Assembly (NCBI RefSeq): GCF_033807715.1
Contig: NC_084601.1
Location: 527,001-591,000 of the forward strand
Length of the DNA: 64,000 nt
Reading direction: 5' to 3'
Source: Cololabis saira
Taxonomy: Eukaryota > Chordata > Actinopteri > Beloniformes > Belonidae
Shown one piece after another: positions 47,040 through 58,558 of this stretch; the first letter of the stretch is position 1; every line of letters starts with the position of its first letter. Both the position numbers and the translations under genes were made by a program. The notes beneath the pieces are model-generated. The model saw nothing but the letters and a program-made list of their open reading frames with translations, had not been told where the DNA came from and made no database searches.

Positions 47040-48600
47040 CAGTGGGGAGAACAAGTATTTGATACACTGCCGATTTTGCAGGTTTTTCACTTGCAAAGCA
47101 ACCGTGAGTGACAGAATCTAAAAAAAAAATCCAGAAAATCACATTGTATGATTTTTAAGTAATTAATTCGCATTTTATTGCATGACATAAGTATTTGATC
47201 ACCTGTCAACCAGTAAGAGTTCCGGCTCTCACAGACCTGTTAGTTCTTCTTTAAGAAGCCCCCCTGTTCTCCACTCATTACCTGTATTATCTGCACCTGT
47301 ACTCGTTACCTGTATAAAAGACACCTGTCCACACACTCAATCAAACAAACTCCAACCTCTCCAAAATGGCCAAGACCAGAGAGCTGTGTAAGGACATCAG
47401 GGATACAATTGTAGACCTGCACAAGGCTGGGATGGGCTACAGGACAATAGGCAAGCAGCTTGGTGAGAAGGCAACAACTGTTGGTGCAATTATTAGAAAA
47501 TGGAAGAAGTTCAAGATGACGGTCAATCTCCCTCGGTCTGGGGCTCCATGCAAAATCTCACCTCGTGGGGCATCAATGATCATGAGGAAGGTGAGGGATC
47601 AGCCCAGAACTACACGGCAGGACCTGGTCAATGACCTGAAGAGAGCTGGGACCACAGTCTCAAAGAAAACCATTAGTCACACACTACGCCGTCATGGATT
47701 AAAATCCTGCAGCGCACGCAAGGTCCCCCTGCTCAAGCCAGTGCATGTCAAGGCCCGTCTGAAGTTTGCCAATGACCATCTGGATGATCCAGAGGAGGAA
47801 TGGGAGAAGGTGATGTGGTCTGATGAGACTAAAATAGAGCTTTTTGGTCTAAACTCCATTCGCCGTGTTTGGAGGAAGAAGAAGGATGAGTACAACCCCA
47901 AGAACACCATCCCAACCGTGAAGCATGGAGGTGGAAACATTCTTTGGGGATGCTTTTCTGCAAAGGGGACAGGACGACTGCACCGTATTGAGGGGAGGAT
48001 GGATGGGGCCATGTATCGCGAGATCTTGGCCAACAACCTCCTTCCCTCAGTAAGAGCATTGAAGATGGGTCGTGGCTGGGTCTTCCAGCATGACAACGAC
48101 CCGAAACACACAGCCAGGGCAACTAAGGAGTGGCTCCGTAAGAAGCATTTCAAGGTCCTGGAGTGGCCTAGCCAGTCTCCAGACCTGAACCCAATAGAAA
48201 ATCTTTGGAGGGAGCTGAAAGTCCGTATTGCCCAGCGACAGCCCCGAAACCTGAAGGATCTGGAGAAGATCTGTATGGAGGAGTGGGCCAAAATCCCTGC
48301 TGCAGTGTGTGAAAACCTGGTCAAGAACTACAGGAAACGTCTGATCTCTGTAATTGCAAACAAAGGTTTCTGTACCAAATATTAAGTTCTGTTTTTCTGA
48401 TGTATCAAATACTTATGTCATGCAATAAAATGCAAATTAATTACTTAAAAATTATACAATGTGATTTTCTGGATTTTTTTTTAGATTCTGTCACTCACAG
48501 TTGAAGAGTACCTATGATAAAAATTACAGACTTCTACATGCTTTGCAAGTGGGAAAACCTGCAAAATCGGCAGTGTATCAAATACTTGTTCTCCCCACTG
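47040..48600 (+). mobile_element. Complete Tc1-type transposon
   Basis: TA at 47038-47039 and 48601-48602 flanks inverted termini CAGTGGGGAGAACAAGTATT. Each TIR is about 190-225 bp with an outer and an inner direct repeat (CAAGTATTTGATACACTG and TAAGTATTTGAT.AC), the IR/DR arrangement of many fish Tc1 elements. The left TIR lacks about 37 bp present in the right TIR (between GCAAAGCA and GTGAGTGAC) but keeps both direct repeats. The transposase frame inside is uninterrupted. The termini resemble, from memory, Passport-like fish Tc1 elements. Confidence 0.95.
47366..48385 (+). CDS. Tc1-family DD34E transposase, uninterrupted
   Basis: 339 residues, the usual length of a Tc1 transposase. Residues 1-110 form the paired-like DNA-binding region: two helix-turn-helix parts around [10 protein letters not shown] and [15 protein letters not shown], with a GRPR-like GAPCKISPR linker. 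The catalytic domain follows with DDE residues in MWSDETKI (Asp), [12 protein letters not shown] (Asp) and [14 protein letters not shown] (Glu); the spacing between the second Asp and Glu is that of DD34E. A glycine-rich box ([13 protein letters not shown]) is intact. It cuts and pastes the element at TA sites. No stop or frameshift. The start is ATG in AAAATGG context, about 325 bp inside the left end. Long antisense frames here are shadows. Confidence 0.95.
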   Translation: MAKTRELCKDIRDTIVDLHKAGMGYRTIGKQLGEKATTVGAIIRKWKKFKMTVNLPRSGAPCKISPRGASMIMRKVRDQPRTTRQDLVNDLKRAGTTVSKKTISHTLRRHGLKSCSARKVPLLKPVHVKARLKFANDHLDDPEEEWEKVMWSDETKIELFGLNSIRRVWRKKKDEYNPKNTIPTVKHGGGNILWGCFSAKGTGRLHRIEGRMDGAMYREILANNLLPSVRALKMGRGWVFQHDNDPKHTARATKEWLRKKHFKVLEWPSQSPDLNPIENLWRELKVRIAQRQPRNLKDLEKICMEEWAKIPAAVCENLVKNYRKRLISVIANKGFCTKY

Positions 48601-49560
48601 TACTGTACAGTACAGTACAGTAACTGAAGAAATTTCCACTGCAATCGATAAGAGACATTATTTTGTAAGTGTTTTTGTTGACTTCAAAAAGGCCTTTGAT
48701 ACCATAGATCATACCATACTTCTAAAAAAAAAACTGAGCAAATACGGTATCAGAGGGCTGGCACATCAATGGGTTTCAAGCTACTTTGAAAATAGAAAAC
48801 AGTATGTACAGATAAATAAGGTAAAATCTGAATCACAATATATTACGCCAATATATTAAGTGTGGTGTTCCTCAGGGGTCGGTACTCGGGCCAAAACTGT
48901 TTATTTTGTATATTAATGATTTTGTTTATGTATCTAAACTGCTCAAATGTATTCTGTTTGCGGACGACACTACTTTATGTTATTCTGGGGAAGATATAAC
49001 ACAGGTGTTGAATGTGGTTAAAAAAGAATTTAAAAGAATAAAAACATGGTTTGATGTAAATAAATTATCGCTGAATCTTAAAAAAACAAACTTCATGATA
49101 TTTAGTAAGAGAAGGAGAGACACTGATACTTCAATTAATATAGATAGTATTGAAATTAATAGAGTAAGGAAAACCAAGTTTTTGGTTGTCATGCTGGATG
49201 AGAATTTTAATTGGAAATCACATATACATTATCTACAAAGATAAAAATATCAAAAACAATTGCTCTGTTACACAAAGTAAAGGATTCATTGGACAATAAA
49301 GCATTGTACATTTTATATAACACCTTGATTGTTCCATATCTGACCTACTGTTTTGAAGTTTGGGGAAAGGCCTGTAAAACATATATTCAGTCAATTTTCA
49401 TTTTGCAAAAAAGAGCCATAAGAATAATCAGTAGAAAACAATATAGAGATTCAACAAATCCATTATTCCTTCAGTTAAAATTGTTGAAATTTCATGAATT
49501 AGTAGATTATAGTATTCTGCAAATTATGTTTAAAGCTCATAAAAAAACTTTACCAATTAA

Positions 49561-50813
49561 AGGGGACCTATTATGAAAAACACGTTTTTTCTTGTTTTAA
49601 CATATATAAAGTGGTCTCCCCTCACCCTGCCAACACAGAAAAGATGATACCCCATGAAAATCTGCAAGGTCTGCCCCCCCCCCCCGTTTGGATTTGTGCA
49701 TTTTCTTTACGTCACCAAAATGCAAACCACACCCTCGGTCTCCTCCGCTGCTGAAACCACGTCCACTACCAGCTCAGCCGGCCGGGGCGTCCGCCATTGT
49801 TTACAAGCGGTGGCTGCTGAACAGCGAGGGAGAGTAGAAATGAGGTTTTGCATCGACATTTACACTCATAAAAGGATCAGTTCCCACAGCACGGACCCGG
49901 CAACTGCACACGAGTCAGCGGTAAGTTCCGTTTTTTTTATGTCATTTATATTTGTATGATCTTTGCATGGGCTAAGTATTTAGCTTAGCTCCGGAGCCCC
50001 GGCGCCGCAACCGGAGCTGCGGGGGCTGCTCACGGACCGGACCAGAGTTCCGAACCCGGGGGCTCTGGGTTCGGAGGTCCGAACCCGGAGCTCCAAACCC
50101 GGAGATCCGAACCCGCCGGCTCCGGGGGGCCGGCTCCCCCGGGCTCTGGGCTCTATTAGTACCGTAATACATTTTTCTTCTGTGGTTTCAGATCTTTCAA
50201 GCACCTGGAGCTGTTCACATTCAGAAGACGCGCGGCCCTTCCTTGAGCCAGCAATAGTGCATACATTTTATTTATATATTTTAACAATAAAGTTGCCATT
50301 TGTGAAAATTCAGTGTTGTGATTTCTTTACAGTTAACAGGATTAATTTGTCTTGTAACATAAGAAGTGAAATGATGAGGAATTGGAGTAAATAACCGTGG
50401 TGTAACTGTTTAGAATTAAATTCAATCTTCCTGTGTGAATTAGTGTGAAGACGAGGTGATTTATGGTTCTGCGTTACACCAACGCAGAGCCTACTGCGTA
50501 GGGTACGCGTTGATTTAACGCAGAACCGTGGACACGCTTTGCTACGCAGCCGCTGCACTTCTCCCCGGAGCGACGCTTTGTCTCCTCCCCTGCTACACGT
50601 CATTCAAGCAGCCAATCAGCGCAGAGCCTCATTATCATACCCCCCCCCCTTCCCTTAGAATGGAGCACAGAAAAAGGGGTTAGAAGCGGTAAAACTATAG
50701 ACACGGCCCACAGGCTGAATTTCTGATTTATGTAGAAAAAACAAGCTTTAGATTGTTTTTAAGACATTCAAGGCCTGTTTAAAATATACATTAAATGCCA
50801 TAATATGTCCCCT
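49561..50813 (+). mobile_element. TTAA-flanked non-autonomous element, copy 2
   Basis: TTAA at 49557-49560 and 50814-50817; ends AGGGGACCTATTATGAAAAA and GCCATAATATGTCCCCT. Subterminal blocks (AACATATATAAAGTGGTCTC, CAAGGCCTGTTTAAAATA) match copies 1 and 3. The interior is longer, with a CCCCGGGGGC-like GC-rich centre (about 49985-50160) and a palindromic MITE at 50453-50530. The insertion splits a LINE at its TTAA. Confidence 0.88.
50453..50530. mobile_element. Palindromic MITE inside TTAA element copy 2
   Basis: GTGATTTATGGTTCTGCG, TTACACCAACGCAGAGCCTA, GTAGGGTACGCGTTGATTTA and CGCAGAACCG; the right arm is shortened. Confidence 0.78.
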
Positions 50814-51289
50814 TTAACATTCAGAAAAGATTCGAAAAAAGAGAAAGCAAGTATAAATTAAAAGGAACAGAGATTTAAAAAAATGAAAGATTCAGGACTA
50901 AATTGATGGAACGTTGTGTTTCAGTGAAAGGAATCAGTTTATGGAACAATCTGAACAAAAAAAACAAAGAATCAAAGTCAAACATTACATTAAAAAGAAC
51001 AATTAAAACCAATATGTTAACGACATATAATGATAAATGTTAGTTAAGTTTGATTGACATACCCATAGCCAGCGGCTATTTGATTTTATTTTATTTATTG
51101 ATTTTTTTTTAAATTTACTTAGTTGTTGCTTTTTTAATTTTTCAATTTATGTTCTTTGTCTTCTTGGAAAAAAGGGGCAGAGTAAATAAGATTCTTCTTC
51201 TTCCTGCCCCCTTTCATTCACTAGGAACGTTTGTGTTTGTGTTGAGTTGTTTGTTGTATTATTTTGAATGAAAAAAAAAAAAAAAAACA

Positions 51290-51690
51290 TACAAACTATC
51301 ACTATAAAACTATTACACAAATAAGATGAGAAGTATTTCAGTATCCCCACAGCCATCAGACTATAATAACCAACTGTAGCCACCCATGTGCAATAAACCT
51401 GTCTCTTTATAAGTGCAATAACCAGTAAATACCTCAAATACCTCAAGTATTTTTGAAAATATTTGTAAATTTTTTGTAAATATTATCCATTTTTTTTAGG
51501 TGTTTGCTATTTTTTTTATCTCTTGTACATACTCCTTTTCTACTTTTTATATTGCTCTTTTTATTATTTAACTATTTATGGTTATTTCTATTTTACATTT
51601 TTTATATAAAGCGTGTGTGTGTGTTTTGGCTGCTGCACGACTGAATTTCTTCTCTGGGAGATAAATAAAGTCTTCTATTCTATTCTATTT
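51290..51690 (+). mobile_element. LINE 3' end with TTCTA tail
   Basis: CACCCATGTGCAATAAACC, CTCTTGTACATACTCC and ACGACTGAATTTCTTCTCTG, then GATAAATAAAG and (TTCTA)n, the usual 3' end of L2/CR1-type fish LINEs. It abuts the poly(A) end of the previous LINE. No coding part. Confidence 0.55.
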
Positions 51691-53689
51691 AAGAACAGTT
51701 CCTGACCAATTCTGTCCAAGAAGCTGCTGTGATCTACTCTGACGGAAGGCATGGTCCAACAACACCGGAACTCTACAAAAACAGATTTTTATCATAAATG
51801 TGATGATACACTGCAATGAAAAGCCATAACTTTTTTTCCAAAATCTTTGGACTAAAAGGTCAGGAAAAAGAAAGCAGCATGCATTAAAGTCCATCTGATC
51901 TCACATACTGTATACCCACATACACATACAACGTCTACATTTCTGCACCTACAAATTCTCTGAGCTCGTCCCCCAAGCTAACGATGGGCGATCATGCATA
52001 CACTTTCTCCAAATGTCCCTAAAAAGTTCAAGATTCCTAAAATCTGATATGTACACATTTCAGGAATACCAGAAAAATCAAAGAAAATCAAATTTATTTT
52101 CATCCCTCTTTGGGAGCTCAAACCTCCCTCTGACTCTCACCAGTGTTGCTGCCTGTGGTGGAAACGAGACAAAGCAAAGCACCCTGCTGTCAAATGCAAA
52201 ATGTGTTGGTGGCGTGCGGAGGAGTTAGAGTGGGTGAAAGAGGAGGACATCAGTGTAGGATGGAGGGAGACTGTGGCGAGAATCTTCTACAGAAATGCAA
52301 ACACATATCTTACTTGTTTTTCATTTTAAATGAATTCTCCCAAGTGATGTTGTTTTTTAAGCAAGCTGAAGACACCTACATTTTCCAAGTTGAATAACAC
52401 ACTATTGGAATTAATTCTGCTCCAGTCATAATGAATTTTCAATAAGATGCATATTTACACCTCACTTAGAAAAAAGGTTGTACTGTGATCAAAATGCAAA
52501 CTTGTCCCTGCCTGCATCCTTCAAGGCTCGGCAGCAGTGGATGCCTAACTTCTGATCAGCTCTGTGCAAACACTGTACACGCTACATGAAGCTCTCATAT
52601 CGCTCGGCTGTACAGTTCACACTAGAACTGGGCCTGATTCTGATGAAGGAAAAATAAACAAGGAAAGACTGCCTTCAAGTTCATATGCCATATCTGTATA
52701 TATTTTTTTCATATAGTCAGAGGATATAAAAGGGAAGCCTTTTTACGATGAATACATGTCGTTAAATGCCTCCACTTGTTTTAAGATCTTCCTCTTTATC
52801 TGTCTTCAATTTCTTTAGAAGTTGTCAATCACATGTTCTTAATCTCGCTGTTTTAGGGCCTTTTGAATATTTATTTCTTATTTTTATCATATGATTTCAC
52901 TTCAACTGTTTTTAGGACTCAACTCTTATACTATGCTTAGTTCATTTTCTTTCATGGATTGTCTTTTATTTTTCAGATGAAGTGCTACTTTTCATATTAA
53001 GCTTTTCTGTCTAGTTATAATGTTGTTGTGGTAAATTCTGCTTCCAGTTCTTCATTCACGCCGGTCCTCTGTCTTAAATCCGCCTGTTTCTTGTGATTGG
53101 CATGTCCTTGAACCACACAACTCTTTACGGCTTTTTAACTCTTTTCCAATTCTACAAACCGAAGAAGATTTACGGGCTACAGAAGTAACACATGTAACCT
53201 CATCTAGGTTTTTTAGCTTTGAGAACCGGAAAGCTATAGGCCAGGCAAGGCAAAGAGAGGCAACTTTGTTTGGCAATTCAAGGTGCTTTGTAGGCTAAAT
53301 GTTTATCATTTTCAAATAATGTTTCTGTCACATACAGAACTTGTGCTGGTGTTTTGTAATTGATATCATATCGGAATGTTGTGTAAAAAAAATGCATACT
53401 TATTATTATGGTAAAATTCATAAAAAAAACTGTAGTTACTGTTAATTCTATAAAAGCAACATTTTTTATGGGTTCATTTCATTCAGGGTTCAAGCCAGTA
53501 AACATTAAGGCAAAATCTAGAAAGATAATAGTAGGCCTACTAAAGCAATCATATTCCTAAGTCGCTGTTCTTCGGTGTGAAATTATCACCTTTATTGCAT
53601 AGGTTTCAAAGTTTATTTAGACCGGATAATGCATATTCATGAACACTACATTAAGCAGTGTAAATACACCGGGTTTAGCAGAAATGCTA
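51691..53689. other. Unassigned interval
   Basis: No repeat partner in the window. The frames at 52013-52397 and 53276-53052 lack recognisable motifs. A/T-rich throughout. Confidence 0.3.
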
Positions 53690-53940
53690 GTTTCCACCCG
53701 CAGTCCCCACAAACAACCAGACACACTCTCACTCACAGGCAATTTAGAATGATCAATTAACCTAGCATGCATGTTTTTGGACTGTGGGAGGAAACCGGAG
53801 TACCCGGAGGAAACCCACGCAAGCACGGGGAGAACATGCAAACTCCACACAGAAAGGTCCTGCTGCGCCTGGGAGTCGAACCGGGAACCTTCTTGCTGTG
53901 AGGCAACAGTGCTAACCACTAAGCCACCGTGCTGCCGAGG
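53690..53940 (-). mobile_element. tRNA-derived SINE
   Basis: On the minus strand it begins GGCAGCACGGTGGCTTAGTG (A box TGGCTTAGTGG) with GGTTCGACTCC (B box) about 40 bp later. The body has GGAGTTTGCATGTTCTCCCC, GGGTTTCCTCCGGGTACTCC and CAGTCCAAAAACATGCATG, a SINE body widespread in fish. The frames through it (53985-53617) are not genes. Confidence 0.85.
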
Positions 53941-55082
53941 ACATAACGAGGACAATGCTTCTGTTGTATTTCTGCAAAATAACAAGAACGTGTTTCATTA
54001 ATTTTACCTTAAATAGTGACACGTGCCACCATGACAACCCCAAATGTTTTAAAAATACAAACTAAAGTTTAACTTGACTGAAGTTGCCCTGCTTCACTGT
54101 GAAATGAAATGTGGGAAGTAGGTTCATGAGGTTTGTCGAGTCTAAAGTCAGGATTTCCAGCTACATGAAAGTACCTTTCTTTCAGCCTCGCATAATCACC
54201 TCTGTAATTTATGACATTTATGATGACAACTTAACCTGAGGCATATTTCACGAAAGGAGAATTAAAAGCTACTAAGCAGCTTAATATCCAGGTTGAGTTC
54301 TTCCTGGTTTATCCTGCTGCATAAACCCTGAGCCAGTATAACAAAGCGTGGCTGTGTCAAACTGTGTATAACTCATCCTGGTGCATACTCATGAGCTTTC
54401 ATGAGCACACTGTTATATTGATCACGGATTTACTGATTCAGAAATGGTAAAAGAGTGCTACATGTGTCACCAAGTCAGCAGCAGCAGCATTCAGTATTAT
54501 GGAAATGTATGAGCTTAAATATGTCAAAAAAGGTAATACAGGCACAATCAATAAACTTAGAGTCTGCTTGGCAGACAATAGCAGTCAGACTGAGTGCGTA
54601 GTAGTTTAATACACAGGTTATTCTAAAAGAGATCCTTGAATGATTTCTTACTGTAGGTGATATCAAACGGACATTAAGTGCCTTTGACAACACTGGAATT
54701 TTATTTTATAAGGTAAGACATCTCCCAAGTATAAAAATTGAACGTGGAAAGATACTTTATTTTTACGGTTTTTAATATACCTGATAAGTTAGTTTTATGC
54801 AGGTAACACCAAGGTTTACAGCTTGTAAATAGTGTCCTTTATTGAAATGAAAAGTATTTCTTATTATCATCCAGTAAAAACATTTCTTATCAAGAGGTAT
54901 ACATGCGTTTGGGTCATATTGTATCCTATTTCTAAATGGAATGAAAATAATATGTTTCTTTTTTCATTATAGTGTATGTACGGAAAGTTATTCACAGACA
55001 AAAACACTGTACCTCTGATTGTCAATGTTTCTCCAGCCGGCTGAAATAACATCTCATTGCATAATGAACTTGTTTCATAATA
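53941..55082. other. Unassigned interval
   Basis: AT-rich. TTAACCTGAGGCATATTTCACG near 54232 resembles a fish repeat fragment, but boundaries cannot be drawn. No gene is recognised. Confidence 0.3.
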
Positions 55083-55084
55083 TA

Positions 55085-55471
55085 CAGGACTGTCTCAGAA
55101 AATTTGTATATTGTGATAAAGTCCTTTATTTTCTGTAATGCAAAAATGTCATACATTCTGGATTCATTACAAATCATCTGAAATATTGCAAGACTTTTAT
55201 TATTTTAATATTGCTGATGGCTCATGGCTTACAGCTTAAGAAAACTCCAATATCCTATCTCAAAAAATGTATATATTCCGGGAATCTTAATCTTAAACTG
55301 TAAGCCATAATCAGCAATATTAAAATAATAAAAGGCTTGCAATATTTCAGTTGATTTGTAATGAATCCAGAATGTATGATGTATGTATGTATTTTTGTTT
55401 TTTTAATTGCATTACAGAAAATAAAGAACTTCAGAACAATCACAATATTCTAATTTTCTGAGACAGTCCTG
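55085..55471. mobile_element. Tc1/mariner-type MITE, foldback
   Basis: TA at 55083-55084 and 55472-55473 flanks CAGGACTGTCTCAGAAAATT and its inverse AATTTTCTGAGACAGTCCTG. The inverted arms extend about 180 bp each (shared ATTCATTACAAATCA..GAAATATTGCAAG), leaving almost no unique centre. 387 bp, non-coding, mobilised in trans. Confidence 0.9.
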
Positions 55472-55722
55472 TACCTGTCTGGTCAGCGGTCTCAGTGGAG
55501 AATGTCCACAGAGCGTTTTTGAAACAGAAGCCATCCAAGGCTCTTCCTCATGAAATTCAGCCAAAGCTAACTTTGATTGACTTATTGGTGGGCGTGTTCC
55601 CGCTGGCTTCCTAGGCAACATCACTACGCTGCGTATGAAGAAAAAACAAAGGTTCTTCAGAAACCAATGGGTCATATGACTTAATGCTTGGTCCATTGTA
55701 TTTACAGTCAACCTGGAAGTTT

Positions 55723-56025
55723 GTCACGGTTTGGTTTCAGTTCCTGTTTTATTTTGAAACCCGTGTCTGTGTTTCAGTTCCGTCTTGACTTCCCTGGTTC
55801 CTATCTGCCCTGATTGTCTGCACCTGTGTCTTGTCAACCCTTCTATGTATATCTGCTCTTGTCTTTCCCTTGCTCCTTGCTGGTCCGTACTGCTTCTTCT
55901 CTTGATGTTTTCTGTCATGGTTTTGGATTTAAGCTCTGTTTTTTTTTTGCAATCCTTCTCAGCAGCGTTTTTGGTTTTGTTAAGATAATAAATCATCTTA
56001 TTTGGAAATTCTGCCTCCTGAGGGG
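55723..56025 (+). mobile_element. Interspersed retroelement-like repeat, copy 2
   Basis: TTTGTCACGGTTTGGTTTCA to CTGCCTCCTG; homologous to 30390-30735 in inverse orientation (CTTGCTCCTTGCTGGTCCGT). Followed by GGGGTATTCCAGGAAGCAGG, the beginning of another fish repeat. Confidence 0.6.
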
Positions 56026-56060
56026 TATTCCAGGAAGCAGGTTCAACAAACTCCGAGTTT

Positions 56061-57185
56061 GAAGGGGACATATTATGGCATTTAATGTATATTTTAAACA
56101 GGCCTTGAATGTCTTAAAAACAATCTAAAGCTTGTTTTTTCTACATAAATCAGAAATCCAGCCTGTGGGCCCTGTCACTAGTTTTACGGCTTCTAACCCC
56201 TTTTTCTGTGCCTCATTCTAAGGGAAGGGGGGGGTATGATAATGAGGCTCTGTGCTGATTGGCTCCCTGAATGACGTGTAGCAGGGGAGGACATAAAGCT
56301 CGCTCCGCCAGAGCAGCCCGAGCCTGTAAATAAATCACAACACTGAATTTTCACAAATGGCAACTTTATTGTTAAAAAAATAAAATATGAGTTGTATATA
56401 AATAACATTTATGCACTATTTCAGCCGGATCTGCCCGGCGGATGCTGAACGCTGGCCCCGCAACCCCACGCCGGGCGCCCTGCGCATGGCTCCACGGCGC
56501 ATCGCCCGTTACCGGTGATCAAACCGACAGATTTTGCTGAAAATCTCGGAGGGTGAAGCTGATCCAGCCTGGGACGTACCCCAGAAATCCCTGCTCCCAA
56601 AGCGGCTGGGAACCTGGACAATTTAGTCGGACGGACCCCGCTTTGGGAACCAGAAAGTAGGCTGGAGCAGCGCGCATCACCGCGGCCAACCAGTGGAATT
56701 TCAGCTGGATCTGCCTGGGGGATGCTGTGCGACGGGCGCCCGGCGCACAGATCGGCTCCAGGGCGCATCCTCTGCGCATCGCCCGTTACCGGTGATCAAA
56801 CCGACAGATTTGGCTGAAAATCTCGGAGGGTGAAGCTGATCCGACCTGGGACGGAATCCCGAGGACCCAGCTCCCAAACCACCCGGGAACCTGGATGATT
56901 TAACCCGGATCCGCTCCGCCGCGGCGCCGCGTCCGACTGGCTCAAAGAAGGACCGCTCCAGCCTGCGGAGAGAGCTGGTTGTGGGCGTGGTTTCAGCAGC
57001 GGAGGCCAAACCTCTGCGCCTAGCGTGACGTCACCCTAGGCGGAGATTTTAATCGGCTCAAAAAAAATCACGTGACACTGGGGGACTCTGTCCGGCGGGG
57101 GTCAGAGAGCTTGCAGAAATTCATGGTATTTTGTCTCCCCTGTGCTGGCAGGGTGAGGGGAGACCACTTTATATATGTTAAAACC
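56061..57185 (-). mobile_element. TTAA-type non-autonomous element, copy 3 (truncated)
   Basis: The left end AAGGGGACATATTATGGCAT is the inverse of the right end of copy 2, and the internal AGACCACTTTATATATGTTA near 57160 is the inverse of the copy 2 left subterminal block. The last ~35 bp, including the AGGGGACCTATTATG end, are replaced by other sequence. The interior has two related GC-rich blocks (GTTACCGGTGATCAAACCGA at about 56508 and 56786), about 278 bp apart. The 100-residue frames in these blocks are fortuitous. Confidence 0.8.
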
Positions 57186-57194
57186 CTCCCTGTT

Positions 57195-57480
57195 TTTATG
57201 GCATTAATCACATGCACTCAACACCAGGGGCGGGAGGGGGTCCCACATCACCCGCGTTCCCTCGCCGGCCTGGGATAGGTGGGTCGGGATACCCGGGCCT
57301 GGCGGGGCTCGCCGTGCAGCCTGGGGTGCCTTCTGGCGGTGCTGGACCCCCCCGGGGAGGGGGAAACGGTGCGTGATTGTGTGTCTGTGTCGGTGAGAAT
57401 GCGGTGTGGAAGGGTCCTGCCATGGAAGATTTGAGCCTCCATTGGCAGGACAACAAAACTTAATAATTTATCAATATTAT
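57195..57480 (-). mobile_element. GC-rich retroelement-like repeat, copy of 3113-3365
   Basis: GGCGGGAGGGGGTCCCACATC, GGCTCGCCGTGCAGCCTGGG and AAGGGTCCTGCCATGGAAG correspond inversely to the block at 3113-3365. It abuts the truncated end of TTAA element copy 3. Confidence 0.6.
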
Positions 57481-57493
57481 ATTATACAAAGAT

Positions 57494-57494
57494 G

Positions 57495-57537
<43 letters not shown>

Positions 57538-57540
57538 GTA
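57494..57540 (+). repeat. (ATT)n microsatellite
   Basis: About 45 bp of uninterrupted TTA/ATT trinucleotides with imperfect extension to 57600. Confidence 0.95.
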
Positions 57541-57599
57541 TTATTGTTAGTAGTATTATTATGTATAGTATATCTAATTATTACTATAGGTATCAGATA

Positions 57600-58140
57600 G
57601 GTGAATGGATGAATGAATGGGATGCCTGGGTCTGGGGCCCTCCGTTGTCGGGCCTGCGCGGGTGTCGCCCTGTTGGGGGGTTCCCTCTCTCCGGGCCCGT
57701 CTCCGGTCCCCCCCGCTGCCTCCGCGGCGGGGCGCCCCTCTGGTCTTGGAGGGCCACTTTCGTGGGGGCGGGTGCACCTGCCCGCGTCGGCGGCTGGGGC
57801 GGCTCTGTCTCTCCGGGCAGGCTGGCCCCCTGCCGGGTGGGGGTTGTTGCCCTGAAGGGTGAGGGCCTCCTGGCCACGTGTCCGGCCTGGACCGGGTGGC
57901 CGGGGATTGCCTGGGTCGCGGTCGGCCGCCGCCGGGGGGGGGGCCTCGCAGGCGGTGGGTTGCCTCCCTCCTACTTCTCCCCTCTGTGGGGTTGCTGGCG
58001 GCCTGGGTTCCGGGTTCTTCCGTGTCGGCCTCTGGTCTCGCGGGTGGCGGGGTTGCTCCCCCTCCTCCCCCACTAAAGAGACACTTCAGGTGGAGCTTTG
58101 TTTGGTTTATTACACACACACACACACACACACACATATA
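57600..58140 (+). mobile_element. GC-rich interspersed repeat with (CA)n end
   Basis: Starts GAATGGATGAATGAATGGGA and continues as a C/G-rich stretch to GGGGTTGCTCCCCCTCC, then AGAGACACTTCAGGTGGAGC and a (CA)n run at about 58110-58136. Its 3' third is shared with 17530-17970. Frames of 190-200 codons on both strands reflect stop-poor GC-rich text; no conserved domain is recognised. Confidence 0.55.
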
Positions 58141-58558
58141 GCCACTCAGTCACATACATATACACACACATACACAGCCACACAAACATATACATACACA
58201 CACACATAGCCACAAAGACATGTACACACACACGTACGCATACACATATTCAATTCAATTCAATTCAATTTTATTTATATAGCGTCCAATACAACAGAGT
58301 TGTCTCTAGACGCTTTACAGAGACCCATACCCAGAACATGACCCCCGAGCAGTTATTACATAAACAATGGCAGGTAAAAACTCCCCTAGTGGGAGAAAAA
58401 CCTTAAGCCAAACAGTGGCAAGGAAAAACTCCCCTTTAGGAGGGAAGAAACCTTGAGCAGGACCAGGCTCATAAGGGGGGACCCTCCTGCCGAGGGCCAG
58501 ACTGGTGGGTCAGGGACGGCAACAGCACAGCAGGCAGGTGGAAGCAGCAACGGGGTGA

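Larger units (their letters stand above)
48640..51285 (+). mobile_element. Non-LTR retrotransposon fragment (jockey/Rex1-like RT), split
   Basis: 5'-truncated RT remnant reading VFVDFKKAFDTIDHTILL (motif A), KYGIRGLAHQWVSSY, KCGVPQGSVLGPKLF (motif B), ILFADDTTLCY (catalytic box near 48955) and, after frameshifts, LIVPYLTYCFEVWG and LQKRAIRIIS. It is interrupted by a TTAA element (49561-50813) and resumes at 50818 with the C-terminal SVKGISLWNNLN. A 3' UTR with a CTTCTTCTTCCTGCCCCC tail ends in poly(A) (51269-51285). At least three frame breaks. The clade is not decided; CR1/Rex1 or a jockey-group LINE is possible. Confidence 0.85.

Noticed and set aside
47692..48324. 210-codon antisense frame
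   Set aside because: Shadow of the intact Tc1 transposase on the opposite strand.
57477..58137. Overlapping 187-198-codon frames on both strands
   Set aside because: GC-rich, stop-poor interspersed repeat with an (ATT)n start and (CA)n end; its partial copy at 17530-17970 does not conserve the frames.
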